A stretch of 64,000 nucleotides of DNA from Pseudoalteromonas piscicida (GTDB lineage Bacteria; Pseudomonadota; Gammaproteobacteria; Enterobacterales; Alteromonadaceae). The stretch covers positions 1,466,501-1,530,500 of the forward strand of contig NZ_CP011924.1 in the NCBI RefSeq assembly GCF_000238315.3, in the 5' to 3' direction. How positions within the stretch are numbered: the first letter of the stretch is position 1; every line of letters begins with the position of its first letter. Below are positions 37,287 to 46,341 of the stretch, in pieces. The notes under the pieces were generated by a model. That model was not told where the DNA came from and did not search any database. It saw nothing but the letters and a program-made list of their open reading frames with translations. The position numbers and the translations under genes are program-made.

Positions 37287-37937
37287 TTATAGTGCCAGCC
37301 AAGGTTGCACTGACTTCACATTAGCAGAGTCAGCAAAATGTGTATTGTCGTTTGACCACGTCTTCGGGACGCTGATTTGACAGACTTGCAACTCACACTT
37401 CATTGTAGCGTCGGTAACGGTTTGACTTCTGCCAAAGGTCACAATAACTCCCTGTTGCTCAGGCAGCAAAAATGACAGTAAGTTTTTAATAAAAAAGCCT
37501 GAGAGATCAGCCAGTAGCTCTTCAAATTCCTGTTGCATTTTATAAAGGTCAGCTTTGCTCAAAGATGTTGTGTTAAATAACTCAGCTTCAATCTGCATTT
37601 TTAGCTGGCAGTCCGAGTTTGCGCCCTTCGTTTCAATCACTACTTTTGCTTTGTCTTTGTCCAATTCTTTGTCAAATGGCAGCAAGAGCTGCGCTTCTTC
37701 TGTGTATGACAATGAGAAGCTCGCTTCCTCGGTCACAATATTACCCGTCGTGATTTTACAGGCTTGCATACTCACTGTATCAACAAGGTAAAAACCCACA
37801 CGTGCAAACTCAAACTCGCCTTTACTTACCACTTTTAGTCTGTCGTAAAAGCTGTCGTATGCAAAGGTGACCGTTTTGGCAGAGGCTATCGCACTCCAAA
37901 GTGCCATTATCAGGACAACTACAATCTTACTCTTCAT
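37287..37937 (-). CDS. DUF2987 family exported protein
   Basis: 216 residues from the ATG at 37937. Signal peptide (about 1-20, ending AIASA) and a mature part rich in beta strands with four or more cysteines in pairs (AC...DC, MKCELQVC). It resembles the DUF2987 family of marine gammaproteobacteria; function unknown. It starts inside the end of the bax gene (11-base overlap), so the two are co-transcribed. Confidence 0.7.
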   Translation of the reverse strand: MKSKIVVVLIMALWSAIASAKTVTFAYDSFYDRLKVVSKGEFEFARVGFYLVDTVSMQACKITTGNIVTEEASFSLSYTEEAQLLLPFDKELDKDKAKVVIETKGANSDCQLKMQIEAELFNTTSLSKADLYKMQQEFEELLADLSGFFIKNLLSFLLPEQQGVIVTFGRSQTVTDATMKCELQVCQISVPKTWSNDNTHFADSANVKSVQPWLAL

Positions 37938-38748
37938 CAAAATACGCTCGGTTATGCCTTATCATATCGTTAAGTTCGTTCACGTAGTCTTCACCACGCT
38001 CTGAATAACTCAACAGACCACTTGTTAATACTGTCGCGTCAATCGGCGCTTTTTGAGCTCGCAGCTCTGCTCGTACCGAACGCAACTCCCTGTATGCATC
38101 ATTGGTGTTAATATTTCTAAAGTATGACTTGACCGCGGCTCTTACCGACTGAAATGCTCTAACTTCGTGATCGGCCGCATCTTCTCGCCGCTTCGGCACC
38201 ATGCCGCAGCCTTTGGTGTAACACCATTGGCCAAAAAAGTTTAACCCAATCCGTGCAAACCGTGACGTGCCCCAGGCAGATTCATTAGCAGCTTGCATCA
38301 GCGCCAGCTCTTTAGGAATAATATCCACTCGGCGCAGTGCTCTTTTGAGCGAAGATTCATTGATGGCTTCGCCTTTTAAATCATACTTGGTGAAAATCAT
38401 CGCAATCTTTTCTATTTGTTTGCGTGTTAGCGTTTCATCAAATTGCACCATCATCAGAGCGATTTCAAGCGTTGCCCGCTGCTCTAAGATCTGTTTATTT
38501 TCGGCTTCTACGTGCGGTTTAATAAAGTCGAAAAACGCCGTTTTCTTTTCCTTAATGTCACGAATGGCTGAAAAATTAGGTAGCTTTACGCTATGGAGTG
38601 GCTTTTCCGGCACCTTAGGTACAACCTCTGCACCGGTATCCTCTTGATCTAAGGTAGAATCTTGAGGACCTTTATCTTGGATAAAAGGATAAATTAACGC
38701 CCAAATGGTCACTAGGGCAACAATGAGTTTAATCAGTTTAGCTTGCAT
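37927..38748 (-). CDS. Bax-like glucosaminidase-domain protein
   Basis: 273 residues with one N-terminal membrane helix (about 5-22) and a C-terminal glucosaminidase domain. The sequence around the catalytic glutamate, AANESAWGTSRFA (near residue 156), and the GQWCYTKGCGMVP stretch match E. coli Bax. It should cut peptidoglycan glycan strands from a membrane-anchored position; in E. coli the role is unclear. GAGGAG lies four bases before the ATG. It overlaps the downstream DUF2987 gene. Confidence 0.88.
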   Translation of the reverse strand: MQAKLIKLIVALVTIWALIYPFIQDKGPQDSTLDQEDTGAEVVPKVPEKPLHSVKLPNFSAIRDIKEKKTAFFDFIKPHVEAENKQILEQRATLEIALMMVQFDETLTRKQIEKIAMIFTKYDLKGEAINESSLKRALRRVDIIPKELALMQAANESAWGTSRFARIGLNFFGQWCYTKGCGMVPKRREDAADHEVRAFQSVRAAVKSYFRNINTNDAYRELRSVRAELRAQKAPIDATVLTSGLLSYSERGEDYVNELNDMIRHNRAYFDEE

Positions 38749-39003
38749 ACTTCTCCTCGCAGTGGCGTTGTTCTGGAAACGGAGTCTCTTTCCTTAAGTC
38801 TCTAAGAACTTTTCTCAAGCTCGCTCAATAACAGTTTTATTCTGTTACTATAGTTTGATAGAGCGTTGATAAATTGCGCCAAAATAACAGTATTCAAAAA
38901 TAGCGGCTGATAATATCAAAAGCCACAATTAAACGCGAATTTTCGTTCAGTTATCGTACATAGTTTAGACGAGTTTGAGATATAAAGAAAAAGGAACAGA
39001 AGT

Positions 39004-40299
39004 ATGACGTCTAACGCTTGGCAACAGCGTCTGCTATCGCAGCAAAAAAACCGCCCTAACGACAATCGCTCAGCATGGCAAATAGATCGTTCTAGGATCA
39101 TACATGCCGCTGCTTTTAGGCGCTTGCAAGCCAAAACCCAAATTATGGCAATCGGCGTCAATGACTTTTACCGGACTCGCTTAACGCACTCTTTGGAAGT
39201 ATCGCAAATAGGCAGCGGTTTACTGCGCCATTTAAGAAAACAACACCCCGAATTTGAACACTTTCCTTCGACAAGTCTTATTGAAACTTTGTGTCTAGCG
39301 CATGATATCGGCCATCCGCCTTTTGGCCATGGTGGAGAAATAGCGCTTAATTACCTTATGCGTGATCACGGAGGGTTTGAAGGAAACGCTCAAACCTTGC
39401 GTATCGTCACCAAGTTGGAACCATACACTAAAGGTTATGGCATGAACTTAACGCGCCGCACCTTATTAGGTTTTATTAAATATCCTGCATTAATCGACAC
39501 ACTTTGGTATCACCAACCGACGCAAACACAAACTCGAAAATACATATTATCTAGTGATTGGCTGCCTGCTAAAGGCATTTATCAATGCGACCAATCGGTA
39601 TTTGATTGGATCCTCTCGCCATTTTCTCAAAACGACCAAATAAAGCTGCAAGAAACCGAGATAAAAGACACCTTCCGTCGCAAGACTAAGTTTAAATCGT
39701 TAGATTGCGCCATTATGGAATATGCCGATGATATCGCCTATGCAGTTCATGATTTAGAAGATGCGATAGCAACCGAGACCCTTAACGAGGCAGCATGGCA
39801 TGATTTTGCGCGGCCTGAATTACAAAAGTTAGACTCATCTTGGCTAAAGCACAACTTACAACGCGTAAGCGAGAGTTTATTTTCAGAAGATGAATCTAAT
39901 CGTAAAGATACCATAGGTGAACTCGTCAACCTGTTTATTGTGCACTGTAAACTCACCGTTCAAGACTCAGATTTTGACTCAGCCCTACTTCATTTTACCG
40001 TTGAGATGGCACCCGAATTTCAGGAAATCCTGCAAGTATTAAAAGTGTTCGTATATCGAAGATTAATTCGTGAACCTAAAATGCAGCAAATTGAGTTTAG
40101 CGGTCAAAACCTGCTTATTGATTTATTTGAAGTTTTTGCCAGTGATCCCATGCGATTATTGCCGTATACAACCCAAACATTGTACCAGCAAGCAACCGAT
40201 GAAACGCAGCAAATGCGCGTGTTAGCGGACTATCTTGGTGGCATGTCTGATGAGTATGCACGAAAAACGCATCGACGCTTATTTACCGGGGAACTGTAA
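39004..40299 (+). CDS. dGTPase-family dNTP triphosphohydrolase
   Basis: 431-residue HD-domain enzyme that splits deoxynucleoside triphosphates, mainly dGTP, to nucleoside and tripolyphosphate. Metal-binding residues: His in THSLEVSQIG (near 61), the HD pair and further His in AHDIGHPPFGHGGE (about 99-112), and Asp in YADDIAYAVHDLED (near 240). Shewanella members of this family protect against phage by depleting dGTP, so a defence role is possible. AAGGA lies upstream of the ATG. No other defence gene is nearby, so housekeeping dNTP control is equally likely. Confidence 0.9.
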   Translation: MTSNAWQQRLLSQQKNRPNDNRSAWQIDRSRIIHAAAFRRLQAKTQIMAIGVNDFYRTRLTHSLEVSQIGSGLLRHLRKQHPEFEHFPSTSLIETLCLAHDIGHPPFGHGGEIALNYLMRDHGGFEGNAQTLRIVTKLEPYTKGYGMNLTRRTLLGFIKYPALIDTLWYHQPTQTQTRKYILSSDWLPAKGIYQCDQSVFDWILSPFSQNDQIKLQETEIKDTFRRKTKFKSLDCAIMEYADDIAYAVHDLEDAIATETLNEAAWHDFARPELQKLDSSWLKHNLQRVSESLFSEDESNRKDTIGELVNLFIVHCKLTVQDSDFDSALLHFTVEMAPEFQEILQVLKVFVYRRLIREPKMQQIEFSGQNLLIDLFEVFASDPMRLLPYTTQTLYQQATDETQQMRVLADYLGGMSDEYARKTHRRLFTGEL

Positions 40300-40362
40300 A
40301 CTCTATTCGTAGAGCCAAGACTTAATCATGAAAAATTCGCATACATTGGCGATTAATTCATT

Positions 40363-40390
40363 CTTTAATTTTTCTTAAGCCTTTCTTAAG
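40363..40390 (+). promoter_or_regulatory. PmrA-like direct repeats upstream of the outer-membrane protein gene
   Basis: Three phased hexamers: CTTTAA at 40363, CTTAAG at 40374 and CTTAAG at 40385, each separated by five bases, giving an 11-bp period. The last two form a perfect YTTAAG-N5-YTTAAG site. They end 52 bases before the ATG of the BamA/TamA-like gene. The response regulator encoded at 43483 is the likely binder. Confidence 0.7.
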
Positions 40391-40442
40391 TATCGGCATA
40401 TATGTTTTGCACGTAGCTTGATATTTTTCAGTTGGAGCATAT

Positions 40443-42089
40443 ATGCCAGCCAAAACCGTTGCGGTATTCGTGTTAGTCACTTCAATCACTCCTGCGTTTG
40501 CTGGTGACCCATTTAGCATCGACTCCCTTTGCAATAATAACGCTGAACATCGTAATAAAATGGCTCGACAGACGGATAAAGCAAGCCAAGAGAAAAACAT
40601 CAATATTGAGTCTATCGAAATAAACTCAAACCCTATTTTTAACCCTGACGACCCAGAAACGACCTCTTTCCATGACTTCGTAAACTGGCTGCATATAGAA
40701 ACCCGAAATGCAACTATCGCTTCTCAACTCCCTTTTCAGGCTGGTGACCTAGTCAGCGAGGCCGATATTTTAGAGGCTGAGCGGATCTTGCGTGCTAAAA
40801 AATACATCAGAGAGGCGAAAATCAACTACGCCAAGCCATGCAACAGTGCCGAGCCACAGAAAATATCAGTGCAAACGTGGGACACCTGGAGTTTGCTGCC
40901 CAGCGTAAACTTTGGCCGAAGTAGTGGAAACAATAAGTTAAGTTTGGGGTTTAAAGAGGAAAACTTGTTAGGGCATCCGTAAAATACAAATCTGACCATG
41001 AACGCTCCGGTTACCATAGCGTATTGCAAATGCCCTGCGCCATGGCAACCACATGCCATGATAACAGTGCAAGCAGATGATTATGATGACGGTCAAATAT
41101 TTATGACTGACATTTATCAACCTTTCTATCAGCGCTCCAGCTCTTTGTTATATAGAGCTTATATTAATGCACAAGAGCAAACGACTTCTATCTATCATAA
41201 CGGTCAAACAGAAAGTCAGTTTCGATATAATGGTACATCTGCGCAGTTTGCTTATGGCCGTTTATGGCAGCAAACCAATAGCACCACACTAAGGTGGATA
41301 GCCGGTGTCGATTACCAAGATGTAAGCTACGACGAGCAAAACTTAGCCACAAGAGATAACCTTAATGACTTCAAGCGGTTAGCGCCTTGGATTAGCCTTC
41401 AATATATCGAAGATAATTATATCGTGCTGCAGGATGTAGATTTAATCAATCACAGTGAAGATTTCAACCTCGGATGGTCACTTGCGGCCAAGGCAGGTAT
41501 TGATACCGAAGCGGACGGAGTTGGCTCAATTTGGGAGTTTTCAGCCAACAAAGCATGGCTATTTAATGAGGATATCTTATACCGATTTAAAGCATCAACC
41601 AATGCCCAAATTGGCACGCAGCAAGGTGATAGAGTATGGTCTACTCTCGCTGCAAAGGTAAATTATCGCTGGACCGATAGTTTTGCTTTTTATGCTGATG
41701 TCATTGCTGCGTGGCAAAACAAGGAGTTTGCCGAGCGTCCTCTTGCTCTCGGTGGAGATGAAGGGATCCGTGGCTTCCCACAAAGCTATCAACAAGGTAC
41801 GCAAACGGTCAAATCTTCATTCGAACTCCGCATGTACCCTAACATTAATATTTATCAGCTTATTGATTTAGGGTTCGTTGGCTTTGTTGATATGGGAAAA
41901 GCATCCGGGAAGATACAACATCCTAATATAAGCAATAACATGCTAGGCAGTGTAGGGCTCGGAGTTCGTTTATATTCCGCACGTTCAAGTAACGAAAACG
42001 TAGTGCATATAGACTTTACTAAACCATTAAGTAATTACCCTGAAGTTGACAGCTGGGAACTAGGTTTATCAGTTGAGACTCACTTTTAA
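40443..42089 (+). pseudogene. BamA/TamA-like outer-membrane protein, double frameshift
   Basis: The first part (40443-40982) has a signal peptide (ending PAFAG), a POTRA-like domain and the barrel entry motif [10 protein letters not shown], then stops at TAA 40980. The second part (to 42089) continues in the same frame from [10 protein letters not shown] to a barrel end SVETHF. Between them the proper sequence is in another frame: positions 40979-41035 read [19 protein letters not shown], which fits the missing barrel strand. Two compensating shifts, one near 40975 and one before 41075, explain this. Intact, the protein would be near 550 residues. PmrA-like repeats precede it. Confidence 0.8.
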
Positions 42090-42097
42090 ATAGCGCC

Positions 42098-43486
42098 TCA
42101 AAGGGTCAATGTAAAGGTGATGGTGCTCCCTTCCAACGTAACAGTGAGTTCCGCGTCAATGGCTTCAGCAAAGGCCCTAGCAATAGGCAACCCCAAGCCA
42201 AAGCAGTCATTCGCGCTTCTCGATTGGTCGCTTTGCCATAGTGGTTCAAATAATTGTGCTAAATTCACACTTACGAGCTCGCCAGAAACCTGATTGCTCA
42301 CTCGAACATTTATTCCATCCATCGCCCCTTTTTCAACAACAATAAGTGCTTTTGAACCCAGTACACGGTGACGCTTGGCATTTTTTAGTAAGTTACCAAT
42401 TATACTCTCGACTGCCATTAAGTTGGTCTGAATTGGACATTCTGAGCGAGTTGTCTGAATCTCAACATTATCAAATGCTATCTCACCTATCGAGCGGTTG
42501 ACGACTTGCAATACATCAACAACATCGTCTTTGGGTAGCTTTATCTGCTCGTATTTATGTAGCAACATCACATTGGTGACGATGCTTTTCATCCGCTGAC
42601 TTATTCTTAATACTTCTGGCACAAAGTCATCCGCCAGTTCATTGTCTTCGGGAAAGCGTGAAATAACTTCCGCCAAATTAATGAGCTCCGTAATGGGCGT
42701 TTTTAATTCATGCGAAATATCTGAGGTTAAGCGCTTTTCTCGCAAGTACAGTTGTCTGTTTTCAACGATAAAACGGTTTAAGCTTTGCTCAACGGGTAAT
42801 AGCTCAGAGACTGGCTTTTCTAATATTATGGTGTCTGAATCTTTAGAGAAATTTAGTTTGGCTATCTGAGCGTTCATGCTATTCAACGGCGCGAGACCAA
42901 CATCGACCGTTTTACGCACAAAGACACGAATAAACACCACAACACATACGATAGTCACGATAAAAACGATATCGATGAGCCAAAGAATAAAGTCCAGTCC
43001 CTCCGACGAGGCCGCGTAGGCAATAACAAGCTCATCATCAAAAGATTTTTTTTCCCCTTTTAGGGTATGGATCTGCGGAATAAAACGGGTATATATGATC
43101 CGTCCCGCACGACCATCTGGCAGGGTTTCACTTACCACTTTACTTTCACCAAGTGATAGCGACAAATAGGGTAACTCGTGTTGCGAAAAAAGATCTAAGC
43201 TGTCAGAGCGTGCAAACACTCGGTCGTTCAACCAGATTTGATAATATTCAGGCTCGATATTACCTGTAAACTCAGGTAAAAACTCACCGGAAAAGTGTAG
43301 TTCTAGATGATCTTCATCTTCAGAGACTAGCGTCATCAGCATACCAACTTTTGTATGCATCGCTTTGTCGAATTGTGAGTCAATCCAAGAGTCAACAGCC
43401 AAATCTGTGGCGAGTAAAATGGCGACTACAACACCTGTGATGGTAATTGATAATGTTCTAACTAAGTTCCCTCGGATCGACTTCAT
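42098..43486 (-). CDS. Sensor histidine kinase of the envelope regulon
   Basis: 462 residues: two membrane helices (about 10-30 and 163-187) around a periplasmic sensor of about 130 residues, a HAMP-like linker, a dimerisation domain with the phospho-acceptor His in SDISHELKTPITE (near 258), and an ATPase domain with N box NLLKNAKRH and G2-like GLGLPIARAF. The G1 box, normally DxGxG, reads SNQVSG with Asn instead of Asp. It overlaps the response regulator gene by four bases. Signal is unknown; PmrB- or QseC-like role is inferred from target sites. Confidence 0.88.
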   Translation of the reverse strand: MKSIRGNLVRTLSITITGVVVAILLATDLAVDSWIDSQFDKAMHTKVGMLMTLVSEDEDHLELHFSGEFLPEFTGNIEPEYYQIWLNDRVFARSDSLDLFSQHELPYLSLSLGESKVVSETLPDGRAGRIIYTRFIPQIHTLKGEKKSFDDELVIAYAASSEGLDFILWLIDIVFIVTIVCVVVFIRVFVRKTVDVGLAPLNSMNAQIAKLNFSKDSDTIILEKPVSELLPVEQSLNRFIVENRQLYLREKRLTSDISHELKTPITELINLAEVISRFPEDNELADDFVPEVLRISQRMKSIVTNVMLLHKYEQIKLPKDDVVDVLQVVNRSIGEIAFDNVEIQTTRSECPIQTNLMAVESIIGNLLKNAKRHRVLGSKALIVVEKGAMDGINVRVSNQVSGELVSVNLAQLFEPLWQSDQSRSANDCFGLGLPIARAFAEAIDAELTVTLEGSTITFTLTL

Positions 43487-44160
43487 GGTAGTTGCTCAAC
43501 ATAATATCCAAACCCGCGTTTAGTTTTAACTGGCAAGCATTGACCCAGCGCTTTGACCTTTTTGCGTAGCGAAGAAAGGTGAGCTTCGATGGCATTTTTC
43601 GACACACTATCGAAGTTGCCGGTAATATAAGTGCTCAATTTTTCTGGTGTAATAATCTTATTTTGATTAGTAAACAAACATTCCAAAATTTTATACTCAT
43701 TGGGTGTTAAGTCTATCCGCAGCCCTGCAATTAACGCCGACTTTAGCTGCAAGTCAATGGTCAAGAAGCCATGCACGATTTCATCACCATCTTGTTTAAA
43801 TGCCCCTCTTCTCATTAGCGTTAATAGCCGTGCATGCAGCTCATCAAACGAAAAGGGCTTGGCGAGATAGTCGTCTGCACCACTTAATAAACCCAGCACT
43901 CGGTCTTCAGGTTGTGACTTTGCTGACAACACCAACACTCGAGTGTCATTCTTCTGTTGTCTTAGCGCTTTAAGCACACTTATGCCATCCAAACTGGGCA
44001 ACATAATATCTAAAATAATTACATCATAGTGATCCATCAGCGCCATACTCAAACCGCTAGAACCATCCGCCATATCATCTACCGTAAAGCCCAGTTTAGA
44101 GAGCCCTAAGGTTAAGCTGCGACGCAGGGACTCAGAATCTTCAATCAGTAATACATTCAT
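43483..44160 (-). CDS. OmpR/PhoB-type response regulator, PmrA/QseB-like
   Basis: 225 residues: receiver domain (about 1-115) with the acidic pocket at IEDSE and phospho-Asp 51 in IILDIMLPS, Lys in AKPF near 101, then an OmpR-type winged helix (about 130-222) ending KTKRGFGYYVE. It is followed by its kinase gene in the same transcript. The 162-bp gap to the divergent sulfatase gene contains two PmrA-box-like repeats, and similar repeats precede two other envelope genes nearby, which makes it a good candidate for the regulator of all of them. Confidence 0.92.
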   Translation of the reverse strand: MNVLLIEDSESLRRSLTLGLSKLGFTVDDMADGSSGLSMALMDHYDVIILDIMLPSLDGISVLKALRQQKNDTRVLVLSAKSQPEDRVLGLLSGADDYLAKPFSFDELHARLLTLMRRGAFKQDGDEIVHGFLTIDLQLKSALIAGLRIDLTPNEYKILECLFTNQNKIITPEKLSTYITGNFDSVSKNAIEAHLSSLRKKVKALGQCLPVKTKRGFGYYVEQLP

Positions 44161-44209
44161 AAATAAACCTTTGGCTAGTGCTTAATATCACATAGCTTAG
44201 TTGCTCAAA

Positions 44210-44226
44210 CTTAAGATTCGCTAAAG
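44210..44226. promoter_or_regulatory. PmrA-like direct repeat, regulator-proximal
   Basis: CTTAAG-ATTCG-CTAAAG: hexamers five bases apart, 11 of 12 matches to YTTAAG-N5-YTTAAG. It is 50 bases before the response regulator start and could mediate autoregulation. Confidence 0.55.
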
Positions 44227-44259
44227 AGAACTTCAACTTTCATTAATTCCGAAGGATTT

Positions 44260-44276
44260 CCTAAGCTTTTCTTAAG
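44260..44276 (+). promoter_or_regulatory. PmrA-like direct repeat upstream of the sulfatase gene
   Basis: CCTAAG-CTTTT-CTTAAG: 11 of 12 matches to YTTAAG-N5-YTTAAG, ending 46 bases before the start codon of the LTA-synthase-like gene; the same distance class as the sites before the outer-membrane protein and eptA genes. Confidence 0.65.
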
Positions 44277-44322
44277 TTTCTTCGGATAGTCTTGTGATAA
44301 ATGCAGCTATTCTTAACACTCT

Positions 44323-46266
44323 ATGAACAAAGTACACTTTTCAACTCCTTATGCAAAACCCTTCATGGTGTTTTTTCTTTCCTTGTTGATGATTTTGACG
44401 CTTAGCCGTTTAGGACTATCAGCTTGGATGTTAGAGAGAATGGCAGGCTCTGATCCTTTGACCTTTGTGATATCAGGCCTGCGAGTTGATTTGAGCACTA
44501 CCGCATATCTGGCGATACCGCTCTTATTATTAATGGTCGCGCACTATTTTATACCTAAACCACTGAAGCCTTTACTTACTGCGCTAGTAACGGGATATAT
44601 TGCATTGAGTATTGCATTTGTCCTACTACTCGAAGCTGCAACTCCGGCATTTATTTTGCAATACGACATCAGACCAAATCGTTTATTTATTGAGTATTTG
44701 ATTTACCCCAAAGAAGTCATTTCAATGCTGTTGAGTGGTCACTTGGGCACAGTGATATTCACCCTACTTTTATGTACTTTGGCTTTAATAACCACCTTGA
44801 GATATTTTCCTCGCATTGGCAACGATGTGCCATCAAAACGGAATATAGCTATCTCCACTTTTTGTAGTCTTATCTGTTTAGCGCTGTTAGCAAGAGGCAC
44901 TCTGGGTCATAGACCGCTTAACCCTGCTACCGTCTACTTCTCACAAGATGCATTGGTTAATTCGCTGACCATCAACTCGGCTTATAGTGTTGCGTTCGCA
45001 GCAAAAAATATGGGTAGCGAAAAAAGTGCCAGTGCGCTTTATGGTTCGCTATCCAAAGAAAAGGTTTTTGATACAGTAAGAAAAGCAAGTTACAAACAAG
45101 GTTTTATCTCAAATACACTTCCTACCTTAGCCACTAATCCGGCATACCATCAGGGCAAAAAGAAAAATTTGGTAATTATCTTGGAAGAAAGCTTAGGCGC
45201 GCGTTTTGTAAGCTCGCTAGGAGGAGCAAATCTAACCCCAGAATTAGATAAACTGTATCAAGAAGGCTGGGGGCTGGAGAACCTCTATGCAACGGGCACC
45301 CGATCGGTTCGCGGAATTGAAGCCGTGATCACCGGCTTTGTACCCTCACCATCACGCTCCGTCGTTAAGCTTTCAAAGTCTCAGCAACAGTTTTGTACGT
45401 TGGCGGATATTTTAGCCAAAGAAAACTATACCACACAGTTTATTTATGGTGGCGAAAGCCACTTCGATAACATGAAAAGCTTCTTCTTAGGAAATGGCTT
45501 TCAACGTATCATTGACTTTGATGATATTGAAAACCCGGAATTTGTTGCGTCTTGGGGCGCCAGCGATGAAGATCTGTTTAATCAAGCGGATAAAGAACTA
45601 ACTCAGCTGAGTGAAGAAGAAAAGCCATTTTTTAGTTTGATCTTTACATCTAGCAATCACGACCCGTTTGAAATTCCTGACGGGAAAGTAATGTTACCAA
45701 CAAATCATAAAAGTGATAAACCTGCGCGAGATCTCGCTATCAAGTACGCCGACTATGCCCTCGGAAAGTTTATTGATAAGGCCAAGCGAAGTCGTTATTG
45801 GCAAGATACTATCTTTTTAGTCGTTGCAGATCATGATGTCAGGGTGTATGGATCCGAGCCCGTCCCTATTAAGTCTTTTCATATTCCAGCCGTTATTTTG
45901 AATTCAGACTTTAATCAAAAGCAAGATAAAAGATTGGTCAGTCAAATTGATTTACCTGTCACTTTGCTTTCTTTAATAGGGGTTGAACGCCCAACGCCTA
46001 TGCTTGGTTTTGACTTAACCAAACAATATCCAGTGCAAAGAGCGATGATGCAATATTACGATAATTTTGCCTACATTGAAGATGACAAAGCCGCCATTTT
46101 GATGCCAGGCAACAGAGTGAGTTATTGGCAATATGACACGGCGACTAAGATGCAAAAACCACTGGTGAATACAACGCACACCGTTGATTTTAAAGAAAAA
46201 GCACTATCTCATGTATTATTTAGTAATTTGGCCTATCAGGAGCGAATTTATCGACTAAAAGAGTAA
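44323..46266 (+). CDS. LTA synthase-like membrane sulfatase/phosphotransferase
   Basis: 647 residues with about five N-terminal membrane helices (to about residue 200) and a periplasmic alkaline-phosphatase-fold domain. Metal and nucleophile region: VIILEESLGARF, the catalytic Thr expected in ATGTRSVRGIEA (near 330), SSNHDPF and ADHDVR near 515. In Gram-negatives this family transfers phosphoglycerol or phosphoethanolamine to periplasmic glycans. It is intact, unlike its neighbours, and begins after a PmrA-like site and divergent from the two-component genes. No strong ribosome site is seen before the ATG. Confidence 0.88.
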   Translation: MNKVHFSTPYAKPFMVFFLSLLMILTLSRLGLSAWMLERMAGSDPLTFVISGLRVDLSTTAYLAIPLLLLMVAHYFIPKPLKPLLTALVTGYIALSIAFVLLLEAATPAFILQYDIRPNRLFIEYLIYPKEVISMLLSGHLGTVIFTLLLCTLALITTLRYFPRIGNDVPSKRNIAISTFCSLICLALLARGTLGHRPLNPATVYFSQDALVNSLTINSAYSVAFAAKNMGSEKSASALYGSLSKEKVFDTVRKASYKQGFISNTLPTLATNPAYHQGKKKNLVIILEESLGARFVSSLGGANLTPELDKLYQEGWGLENLYATGTRSVRGIEAVITGFVPSPSRSVVKLSKSQQQFCTLADILAKENYTTQFIYGGESHFDNMKSFFLGNGFQRIIDFDDIENPEFVASWGASDEDLFNQADKELTQLSEEEKPFFSLIFTSSNHDPFEIPDGKVMLPTNHKSDKPARDLAIKYADYALGKFIDKAKRSRYWQDTIFLVVADHDVRVYGSEPVPIKSFHIPAVILNSDFNQKQDKRLVSQIDLPVTLLSLIGVERPTPMLGFDLTKQYPVQRAMMQYYDNFAYIEDDKAAILMPGNRVSYWQYDTATKMQKPLVNTTHTVDFKEKALSHVLFSNLAYQERIYRLKE

Positions 46267-46268
46267 AG

Positions 46269-46285
46269 CATAAGGTTGTCTTAAG
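46269..46285 (+). promoter_or_regulatory. PmrA-like direct repeat upstream of eptA
   Basis: CATAAG-GTTGT-CTTAAG: 11 of 12 matches to YTTAAG-N5-YTTAAG, three bases after the sulfatase gene stop and 56 bases before the eptA ATG. EptA genes are classical PmrA targets in enteric bacteria. Confidence 0.65.
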
Positions 46286-46341
46286 TATTTCTATAGAAAA
46301 TAAAGATAACTTAGTTTTTATTTTCTCGTCAGGAGTTGGAT

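Noticed and set aside
39004..40299. A phage-defence island around the dGTPase gene
   Set aside because: Neighbours are Bax, DUF2987 and envelope genes; no restriction, toxin, nuclease or integrase gene lies within the window.
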